From: Amia ocellicauda
Taxonomy: Eukaryota; Chordata; Actinopteri; Amiiformes; Amiidae
DNA length: 64,000 nt
Assembly: GCF_036373705.1 (NCBI RefSeq)
Contig: NW_027102663.1
Span: 62,001-126,000 of the forward strand
Direction: 5' to 3'
Shown: positions 54,697 to 64,000 of the stretch, piece after piece
How positions within the stretch are numbered: position 1 is the first letter of the stretch
Layout: every line of letters begins with the position of its first letter
Made by a program: the position numbers and the translations under genes
The notes under the pieces: generated by a model
What the model saw: the letters and a program-made list of their open reading frames with translations, nothing else
Databases searched by the model: none
Told to the model about the DNA's origin: nothing

Positions 54697-55591
54697 ACCC
54701 GCGGTGCACGCGTGCCAGTGCCATGTTACCCGTCGCCTTCTCTCTGCCCCAAGGCCGGCCGTCGTTTTCTCTTCCTCGGAGTGGCAAGAAATCCTGACCT
54801 TAAAAACAAACGATCGCAGAAGGGTAGCTTTGCGAGGCGCTGGAACTCACACTTTTAAAATCGATACATGTTGTAGCTGTTACAATACGACCGTAGCAGG
54901 ATCAGCGACATTGCTGTTACTCTTATGTAGTCGAAGGCGCAGTATAGCTCTGATAGTCTGGTGGTGACGGAAGACCTCCAGCCGTTTGAACAAGCCATTC
55001 AGCATCACCTTGTTGGGCTAAGTGCAGGCACTGTCAGAGCGCAGGGCGACCTGCCTTTGATAGAGTTTCCTAAGTGTCCCGAAATCGGTGCACTCAGAGC
55101 GTCCGTCCGTCGACAGGTTGAAATTGTAAACGCTGGTGTAGCCACTTTTAATTAAAATATGATGATGATGATGATGATGTTGTTGTTCTTGTTCTTGTTC
55201 TTGTTGTTGTTGTTGTTCTTGTTTTTCTTGTTGTCGTCGTGGTCGCCGTCATTATTATTGTTAAAGTAAAGCAGTAGTTAGATTTGTAGCTACCGTAAGG
55301 TGTAGAAGGCACAATAGCTCTGTGATTGTCTGATGGTGGCACAAGACGAGCAGCAGCTGTTTGAACAAGCCATTGAGCATCACCTTGTTGGGGTAAGTGT
55401 AAGTCTTGTCATAGCTCAGGGCGTTCTTCCTTTGAAAGAGTTTCCAAAGTGTCCTGATGTGCCCTTGAGCAATGCAAAATAGGTCAGTGAAAATAGAAAC
55501 CTTTATCTCACAGGCTGGCCCACGGGAAACCCCTGTGCGCGTTTTACCAGCCGGCTTCGATGGGAGCCATTTGAAACACCAGGACGGGTCG

Positions 55592-55664
55592 GTTTCCGTA
55601 GTGTAGTGGCTATCACGTGCGCCTCACACGCGAAAGGTCCCTGGTTCGAAACCGGGCGGAAACA
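55592..55664 (+). tRNA. tRNA-Val (CAC), one anticodon-stem mismatch
   Basis: Anticodon strand tgcgc opposite gcgaa leaves one mismatch. The acceptor stem is intact, unlike the counterpart at 20381. Confidence 0.8.
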
Positions 55665-56536
55665 ACCCGCGGTGCACGCGTGCCAGTGCCGTGTTACCCG
55701 TCGCCATCTCTCTGCTCCAAGGCCGGCCGTCGTTTTCTCTTCCTCGGAGTGGCAAGAAATCCTGACCTTGAGAACAAACGATCGCAGAAGGGTAGCTTTG
55801 TGAGGCACTGGAACTGACACTTTTAAAATCGATACATGTTGTTGCTGTTACAATACGACCGTAGCAGGATCGGCGACATTGCTGTTACTCTTATCTAGTT
55901 GAAGGCGCAGTATAGCTCTGATAGTCTGGTGGTGACGGAAGACCACCAGCCGTTTGAACAAGCCATTCAGCATCACCTTGTTGGGCTAAACGCAGGCACT
56001 GTCAGAGCGCAGGTCGTCCTGCCTTTGAAAGAGTTTCCGAAGTGTCCCGAAATCGGTGCACTCAGAGCGTCCGTCCGTCGACAGGTTGAAATTGTAAACG
56101 CTGGTGTAGCCACTTTTAATTAAAATCTGATGATGATGATGTTGTTGTTGTTATTCTTGTTGTCGTCGTAGTCGCCGTCATTATTAATGTTAAAGTAAAG
56201 CAGTAGTTAGATTTGTTGCTACCGTAAGGTGTAGAAGGCACAATAGCTCTGATAGTCTGGTGGTGAAGGAAGACCACCAGACGTTTGAACAAGCCATTCA
56301 GCATCACCTTGTTGGGCTAAGTGCAGGCACTGTCAGAGCGCAGGGCGTCCTGCCTTTAAAAGAGTTTCCGAAGTGTCCTGATGTGCCCTTTAGCAATGCC
56401 AAACAGGTTAGTGAAAATGGCATCCTTTCGCCGCACTTCAGACGACATCTCACAGCCTAGCCGACCTGAAACACCTGAGCCCGTTTTACCAGCAGGCTTT
56501 AACGGTAACCATTTGAAGCAAGAGGCAGCTGTGTCA

Positions 56537-56609
56537 GTTTCCGTAGTGTAGCGGTTATCACGTTCGCCTAACGCGCGAAAGGTCCCCGGTTCGAAACCGG
56601 GCGGAAACA
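56537..56609 (+). tRNA. tRNA-Val (AAC), looks intact
   Basis: Identical in structure to 21325-21397, with tttt at 56629-56632. Confidence 0.92.
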
Positions 56610-56901
56610 GCCTACTGTGGGCTGGCCCTTTTCGTCATGCTTGCCCTCGTGGTTCCCCGGAGGCGGTGGGTGTCTTTTCTTCATTGGAGTGCCCGCAATC
56701 GATGCACTCAGAGCGTCCGTCCGTCGACAGGTTGAAATTGTAAACGCTGGTGTAGCCACTTTTAATTAAAATCTGATGATGATGATGATGATGATGTTGT
56801 TGTTGTTGTTCTTGTTGTTGTTGTTCTTGTTGTCATCGTGGTCGCCGTCATTATTATTGTTAAAGTAAAGCAGTAGTTAGATTTGTTGCTACCGTAAGGT
56901 G

Positions 56902-57480
56902 TAGAAGACAACAGTTGGTATGGCGTGTGATATCAAAACATTCAGAATACTTTTAACCTATATAATTTATAAGCTTTGTAAAATAAACCCAAATATCTCT
57001 TTTGCGGGGATAAACGCTGTTCTGAGTAGTTTGTGACTTGTTTAATACCAAACAAAGCATCGCTATTAAAAAAAAAAAAAAATCACTGTAAAAGCGCTAG
57101 TTATTTTAGATCTTTATAGTTATTTTCTAGGCTCAGGTTGTTTTTTAGTGCTTATAAAGGCCTGAAATATTCTTAGTGGTTGTTGACTATAGGTCTTGAT
57201 GCTTAAAAATGTTTTTTTGAGAGACCAAAAGGTTCTAATAAAAGTTTAGAGTAGAGAGGAGAGAGATCGTCTCCATCTTGGTTTCTATTTGAAATTTGAT
57301 GCAGTGTCATTTTATTGGTTGGTTTTGATATGTTAATTGGTAACAGGGCGGCACAAAGGCCAGACCAGAACAATGCCTTACAAGCAGATCCGGCATGTGG
57401 CCATCAGTATAAGTATGAAGGTCTGGTCTTCAGCTCGACAGACTCATACTTACCTTTCGATTTAAGACTAAAGATCAACA
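56902..57480. other. Non-coding left arm of Polinton E
   Basis: Equivalent to about 3825-4400 of copy A. A-run near 57068-57081, TATA box at 57153-57160. No gene is seen. Confidence 0.65.
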
Positions 57481-59521
57481 ATGTCCGGAAACAACATCAG
57501 CGATTCGATTTAAACGAGTTTTTAGGCAAGTCTTCAGATTATTTTCATTGACTCAGAGCGTGTTGTGTGCATGTATTGTAAATAAGGCTATAACATCTGT
57601 TTTAAGTTCTGTAAAATTATTTTTCAGCCAGTCAACAGGAGTTCATTTCCAACGCTGAGGAGATCATCTGGAACAACGACGGTAAGAATTTTGTGTTTGC
57701 GCTCATGGGTTCTTATGCATGGGTGTGTGTGGTTTTGAAGCGGCTCATTAGAGTTATGAAAACGTTTTAATATATATTAATGCCGGTCTCTTTAATTACA
57801 CAGAAACTATCGAAAGGCCTGTGATTAATGTCTCCGAGGATCGACCAAGAGAAGTGGTTATCCCTAGACAGGCTGTCTGCCGACCGGGTAAGAACTAAAC
57901 CCCTGTTTGTTTGTATAACGATTCTGTAAGATGTTTGAGTCCAGTTTTGTTAATTTAAAAAAATTATCCTGTCTAACAGTATTAAGAAATGTGGTTCGAG
58001 ACAACGAAAGGCCTTCCACATCGAGGGCTTGTTTCGTTTTACCTTCGAGAACCGTAACCTTTCAAGAATCTGAAAGGCCGTCAGCCCCGGTATCTGATAG
58101 CTGTGAGTATATATCTGCAGCCTGTTAGAGGTTAAAGCTTTTTATAAAGCGGTGTGGTTAAAGGTTAAACATGTCTCTTACCTTCACAGCGGTGCAAAAA
58201 GCTAAACCAGCCGAAAAACATAAGAAACGATTATTCTGTGGAGGTAAGTAAGATCTTTCAAACTTTAATGTTTTTAAAAGGGCTTTGTTTGCCCGTTGAG
58301 GGCTAATATTTAAGCGATGGGTGACCGTTTCCTGTAGGGCGGGGGGTTCTGGGAAAGATCTTTAGAAGTCCGGACAGGTCTAGGCTTGTTTCTGGGGAAC
58401 GTGTTTAGAAATGACCGATTGCCGTACCGTCTGGTTAGGAAGTAAAGCCGTCCGAAAGGGTTTAGTAAGTTGTTTGGCTTATCTCCCGCTATTATACTTC
58501 TGTTTTAAAGTGGTTGTAGGAAAAGGCTTGAAGGTGTTCATTGTATTTAATATTTAAACAGATCGTGAAAACGTTTGTGAAACAGGAAGTCCCGGGATCA
58601 GGAAGCGTTTACACTTGGAAGGTTCGTTTAAAAATGAAATGTTGTTGTGTGTGTGTGTGTTTTATTAACAATATTACAGTTTTTAAAGAAACATTTAAGA
58701 AACAGTTTATTTACAGCGGCTTCTCTGTTTTAAATTTATTATCAAGTCCTAATAAATATATTGTCTGTAAATAATAAGGCGTTGTAGTGAATGTCTAAGG
58801 CTATTTTCAAAGGTCTAAAAAAGCTAAAGGTTTTGAATGTCCTGGACATGTTGTTTTAAGTTTGATTTCTGTCGCCGTTTAAAGATGTAAATGTAATGTA
58901 TATTTTTATTCTTCCCAAGACTCTTGGGATAGTCATTCTGTGAATGAGCTATTGATGACAATTACCCCGTCTAAGTGGGATCAAACATCTTCCCCGGTGA
59001 GATCACCGAGAGGATCCCCCACGGTGGTCTTGGAGACCCCCCAACATCTACTCAGGCCACAGCCTTCTGGGGGTAATTCAACACCCCAGATTCAGCCCGC
59101 CGCATTGTCGGGCGGAACAAATACAGGCATCCAACAACCTCAGGGGTCGCCGTCAGTCAGGGCTGACACACCACCCAACGACGGCCTGGTTTCAACATCG
59201 TCCCCCCAGACCCGTTTCTTGGCTACAGAAACGCGGAACAGTACCCCGCGCTTGGCCAGGGTGTCACCGCAAAGGCCTTCTTGGTCTCCGTCCATGAGTA
59301 TACACTCGCTCCTTGCCTCCTTCGACCGAGATTTACCGGAGCGACCATCCTTTGAAGCTGAGCCAGGCCACCAGCCCCCGGAGCTTCTTCCTGAAGGTCG
59401 GCATGAGTTGCTACATACTTTGTTACAAAATCAAAGACTTGTGTTAGTGGGGCAAAACCTGGTGATAGAGAGCCAAAACACCCTTATTAATACCCTTACT
59501 AACGAATTGTACCGTATTTAA
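57481..59521 (+). pseudogene. Intron-like left gene (E)
   Basis: ATG at 57481. The terminal proline/serine-rich segment (58940-59521, 193 codons) is open and ends NTLINTLTNELYRI. Splice-like signals stand at the same places as in copy A. Confidence 0.48.
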
Positions 59522-59683
59522 TGTTTTAATAGACACAAAACGCCTTACTATTGTGGGTTGTTGGAAAAATAAAAAATAAATTAAAAAATGTCCTGACTTG
59601 GTAAAAGAACTCACAAACTAAAGGATTATGAACAAGCTAGGGCCCCAAAAAGACCTTCCCGAGAGAACATCCCCGGCCCTGTT

Positions 59684-60502
59684 GTGAACTCCTCTGATGT
59701 CCCAATGAACCTGGAACTATTACAAATGATAAATGATTTAAATAACCCCCAATTACCACCGATAGAATGTGAATTAACAGAATTACCGGTGAACCCCGAC
59801 CTGTTACAGATGGTCAATGATCTAAATAACCACCTCCCACCGGTAGCGCTTATAGAGGTTCACCCCCTAGTTCACCCCGATTTGTTTGAAATGGTGGAGG
59901 CTTTGGAGGAGCTACCCCGACCAAATTCTGCCCCTATTATAAATGATTTGAAACAATTAGAACACAGGATGGCGGCAGAAGCAGCCATCACTATAGAGGA
60001 GGGTCTTGACATTAACCGGTTGGATATCTTTGAAGGACTTTTACAGGCTTTAAATGAGCCTCCTCAAAAAGGGGGTTTTGTAGATGTCAGCAGTGGGGGT
60101 GTTTGGAATTTGGAGGGTTCTGAGACTGATAAGGCTGTGGAGGACATGCTCTGTGAGAATGTAGGGGGTGAAGGCTTTGTTCAAAATGATGATGTGTCCA
60201 AGAGTACCAGTGATCCCGTGATTATAGATAGACCGGCCTATAACAATTTTGAAATGATTCAGCGTTTTAATTTTGCAGAACTTTTAAATTGTGACAATTA
60301 TGCAGAAATATTTGTCAACATATACGAGGCCTTGCAGAAAATGCTTGAACAGGTTGCTGAAAGGGTCAGACCTCGAGATGTTGTACAGTTAGAACTCAGA
60401 GGGGATGATTTGTTTAGCAACCTATCTGTAATGCTGAGTGGAGATAATTTAGACATCTGGCTAAAATCGAAGCGTTATTGCAAAGTAACGCAGCCATCAT
60501 AG
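59684..60502 (+). pseudogene. Acidic repeat protein / PolB N-terminal region (E)
   Basis: 272-codon segment with the three LLQM-NDLNN-type repeats, closely matching copy A. Confidence 0.55.
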
Positions 60503-63500
60503 CTGATGAAAGTCTGTCTCTGGTAATGAATGTGGTTCGTAACCCTGAGGGTGGGGTGCTTAGAAGACTGTCGAAATGCTTGAAGAACGACATAATTAGG
60601 ACCAAGCTCAGGCAATTAGTGGTGAGTTCCAGTGGGGACAATAAGCTCTGTTTTGCTTACAGTTTAATAAAATTACTCACCCCCGACATGCCTGAACCCC
60701 AAGCTCTGCAAGAGGCTTTAATGCTTCATCAGAGGGCCGGCTTAAACTCTCAACAGATGGTTGCCTTTTCAGACATCACCAAGTTTGAGGAGTTGTTGTC
60801 TTTAAAAATTGTTGTGTGGTACCGTTGTGAGGTAAAGGAAGTATTTGTGAAATTTCAGACACATCCTGAAACCCATACACAGACACTGTTTCTCTTCCTA
60901 AGTGATAGTCATTACTTTGGAATAAAGAGTTTGACGGCTTTTTTGGGTTGTTCGTATGTTTGTCATTGTTGTTATAAGGCCTTCAATGATAAGCTTAAGC
61001 ACCGCTGTGACGGTTACTGTAACGTCTGATTCAATCCCCAATGTTGTAAGGGTTTGGCCCCTACCATCCGATGAAAAGATTGCTTAAGGATTTGTCTCTC
61101 TGCGTTCTGTTTTTCCGAGCATAAGGTACAGAGGGCCGCTGCTGAGGGGGTTAAAAAACTGAGTTATTGTGATCAAACTAAATATTGCCCGCAGTGTTGC
61201 CTCCAGTACCGTTTTCATGAGGTTAAACCACACAAATGTCTGGAGCCGAGATGCAGGATCTGTAATGCTGATTTAACCCCGGGGTCCGAACACCAGTGCT
61301 TTATTCAGCCGGTTAAAAAGGAGCCGCCGCACAACCGGTATGTCTTTTTTGCTTTTGAATGCCGGCAAGAAAACGGGGTCCACGTTGCTAATTATATACA
61401 CTGTATTGACATGTTGGATCGTGAGTGGTCAGCTAGCGGTGAGAGTTGTGTCAGGGAAATCATTACGCGGTATCGCGGTCCAAAATACCTCAATTACACA
61501 TTTATTGCCCACAATGCTAAGGGTTATGATTCTTACATTTTGATGAAGTATCTGGTGGAAAATGGGGTGACCCCAAAAATAATAGCTCAGGGTAGCAAGA
61601 TCATGTGTTTCACCGACGAAGCTTTCAACTAACGTTACATAGACTCGTTAAATTTCCTCCCCATTAAATTGAGCGCTTTGCCTAAGGCTCTGGGTTTTGA
61701 GGCTCAGAAGAAAGGTTGGTTCTGCCATTTTTTTAATACTAAGGACACTCAAAATTATCGAGGGTCCTACCCGCCCGCCTCTTATTATGGGGTTGATACT
61801 ATGATGTCTCATGAGAGGGACGAATTCTTTAAATGGTACAATACCGAGAAGAGATGGCCGCTTATTGTAAAAATGATGTGGTGATCCTTAAAGAAGCCTG
61901 TGTGCGTTTCTGCGCCGAGGTTATCAACACATCAGGTCTCGACCCTTTGCAAAGTGTGACCATAGCGTCTCTCTGCATGAAAATGTATCGGTCCAATTTC
62001 TTGCAGAAAAACACTATAGTGGTCACCACTTCTGACAACTATCGTGCTAGACAAAAGAACTTTTCGACTGTCTCCATACAGTGGCTGGAATACCTGAGTG
62101 CCCGGGATAACATCTTCATCAGACATGCTTTAAATCAAGGGAAAGTCAAAATGGGGCCTTACTACTTAGACGGTTTTAGCGACGTGTCCGGGCGGCGTAC
62201 CGCTTATGAGTTTGCTGGTTGTATTTACCATGGCTGTCCTCAGTGCTTCGACCCAAACACCTTTAACCCCGTAACACAAAAACTCTGCGGTGATATGTAC
62301 TATGATTTCCAGGAACGAATTGAAACTTTAAAAAACACCTATGGTTTGAACGTGCTGGTGATTTGGGAACACGAGTGGACGACCCTGAAGCAACAGGATG
62401 CGGGGGTACAACGGTTTATGGAAACCTTGGACTTTCCTGAACGTCTAGAGCCCCGGGATGCGTTATTTGGGGGTCGTACCAACGCCCTCTGTTTACATTA
62501 TGAGGTAAAGGAGGGTGAGAGAGTAGATTACTATGATTTCACCAGTCTGTACCCTTATGTCAACAAGACCAAAATGTACCCGGTGGGGCGTCCAACCATT
62601 GTTTATCGTGACTTTCTCAAAATCGGACATTTCTTTGGTTTGATCAAAGTCACCATGTACCCTCCTCGTGAGCTGTTCTTACCCGTGTTGCCTTACAGGT
62701 GTTCGGGAAAATTGATGTTCCCTCTGTGTAGAACGTGTGTGGAAACTGAAAATCAAACTACCTCTTGTCTGCACAGTGATGAAGAGAGAGCGCTGACGGG
62801 TGTCTGGTGTAGCATTGAGCTTGACAAGGCGGTGGAGAAAGGTTACAGAGTCGGTAAGGTGTATGAGGTTTGGCATTTTTCTGAAAAACCTGATACTCTT
62901 TTTGCTGATTACATTATGACCCATCTGAAAGGGAAACAGGAGGCATCGGGCTATCCCTCATGGTGTGTTGACTCCGCGGCCAAAGAGCGATACGTTCATC
63001 AATATTTTGAAAAGGAAGAGATCCGTCTAGAGCCGGGGAACATAACTGTAAACCCCGCCAAGAGACAAATGTCCAAACTGATTTTAAACAGTCTGTGAGG
63101 TAAGTTTGGGGAAAGAAATTACCGTCTAAACACAACCATGATTAAAACCCCTGAACAGTTTATAGAATTTATGTTTTCCAAACAACATGCAGTATCACAC
63201 TTTCAATTCTTAAATGACCACGTGGCACAGGTCCAGTGGAGGGCCCCTAAAGATTTCCCCACCAAACAGGGGAACGTTAATGTTTTCATAGCGGTTTTTA
63301 CCACGGCTTACGCCCGGCTTGAACTGTACAACTTAATGGATCAGTTGCAGGAACGCACGCTCTATCATGATACTGACTCTGTAATCTTTGTCACCAGGCC
63401 AGGGGATTGGGTCCCTCCCCTCGGGGACTACCTTGGGGAGTTAACGAGCGAACTAGATCCTCAGGACCACATAGTGGAGTTTGTTTCAGGGGGTCCTAAG

Positions 63501-63791
63501 ACTTACGCATACAGAACGGCTGCGGGTAAGACCTGTATGAAAGTTAAGGGTTTCACTCTGAAACATTGTAACAACAAGCTCATTAACATCAAGTCTCTGA
63601 CGACCCTGGTAGAAAGTTTTGTAACCGAGAAAGACGCGCCTCCTCGTGAGATTATTACAGCCGGAAATCAGATCTATCGCAATAAAAAGGGGTACACGTT
63701 GGAAAATAGATCACTAAACAAACGGTTCAGGGTGGTGTACAATAAAAGAGTCTTGAAGACTGATTATACCACTCTGCCTTATGGATATTAG
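60478..63791 (+). pseudogene. polB: Protein-primed DNA polymerase B (E)
   Basis: Exonuclease motifs (FAFE, NAKGYDSY, YCKNDVVIL) and polymerase motifs A (YYDFTSLYPYV), B and C (YHDTDSV) are all recognisable. Broken, with several breaks. Confidence 0.95.
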
Positions 63792-64000
63792 CGGTGGTTT
63801 TGATAACAGACTTCAACACCCTTTCTCCTGTATTATAGCCGGTCCCTCCAATTCGGGGAAGAGCTATCTTATAAAGAACATCATAGAAGATGTGGACGCA
63901 ACCGTGTCCCAAGCTCTTGACAACATAGTGTGGTGTTACTCTTGCTGGCAACCTCTCTACGATGATTTGGCTTCGAAAAAAAATAATCTGAAATTTGTGC
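63782..64000 (+). CDS. A32-like packaging ATPase, cut by window end (E)
   Basis: Starts MDISGGFDNRLQHPFSC and contains Walker A GPSNSGKS. It is open to the last base, and Walker B would lie beyond the window. Confidence 0.88.

Larger units (their letters stand above)
53954..56901 (+). repeat. tRNA-Val tandem array 5
   Basis: tRNA-Val genes at 54624 (CAC), 55592 (CAC) and 56537 (AAC). It corresponds to array 2 but is about 380 bp longer because of an extra repeat segment near 53960-54420. gat/gtt tracts lie near 54189-54265, 55157-55240, 56128-56165 and 56774-56840. It joins Polinton E at the same point as array 2 joins B. Confidence 0.9.
56902..64000. mobile_element. Polinton E, left part, cut by window end
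   Basis: Begins at the same internal point as copy B, directly at array sequence and without a left inverted repeat. It contains the intron-like left gene, acidic repeat region, polB and the start of the ATPase. Unlike B, its polB is near full length. Broken, with about half a dozen breaks in the visible part. Confidence 0.92.

Overview
This window is from an animal genome, most likely a ray-finned fish. It holds vertebrate-type tRNA-Val genes, a teleost-style Tc1 transposon, and a chromodomain-integrase Polinton (Maverick, adintovirus-like). There are no bacterial operons or ribosome-binding sites. Almost everything belongs to two interleaved repeat systems: a tandem array whose monomers each carry a tRNA-Val gene (17 copies, AAC and CAC anticodons), and six copies or part-copies of one Polinton lineage.

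Layout: 1-1259, right-arm fragment of a Polinton (copy 0). 1260-2952, tRNA-Val array 1. 2953-19123, Polinton A, the only copy with both 184-bp terminal inverted repeats and a 6-bp target duplication (cttatg). 19124-21691, array 2. 21692-34209, Polinton B. 34210-38043, array 3, split by a 1,185-bp Tc1-like element. 38044-43854, Polinton C (right part). 43855-47688, array 4 with the same Tc1 insertion. 47689-53953, Polinton D (right part). 53954-56901, array 5. 56902-64000, Polinton E, running off the window.

Polinton A is organised as two converging gene blocks. The rightward block has an intron-like regulatory gene, protein-primed DNA polymerase B, an A32-like packaging ATPase and two small conserved proteins. 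The leftward block, read from its right end, has an unknown right-end gene, a putative zinc-binding HPSQ protein, a possible Bcl-2-like protein, integrase with chromodomain, penton, a pVI/X-like basic protein, double-jelly-roll major capsid protein and adenain-like protease. The blocks meet at a short AT-rich polyadenylation region. All copies are broken fossils, although several single genes remain open.

The right ends of A, B, C and D all sit at the same base of the tRNA repeat. One ancestral insertion later multiplied by unequal exchange explains this best. A 9,645-bp tandem duplication (B-right/array 3/C, C/array 4/D) is nearly identical by eye, so it is either very recent or an assembly artefact. 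A wider duplication with an offset near 35 kb relates A-right/array 2/B-left to D-right/array 5/E-left.
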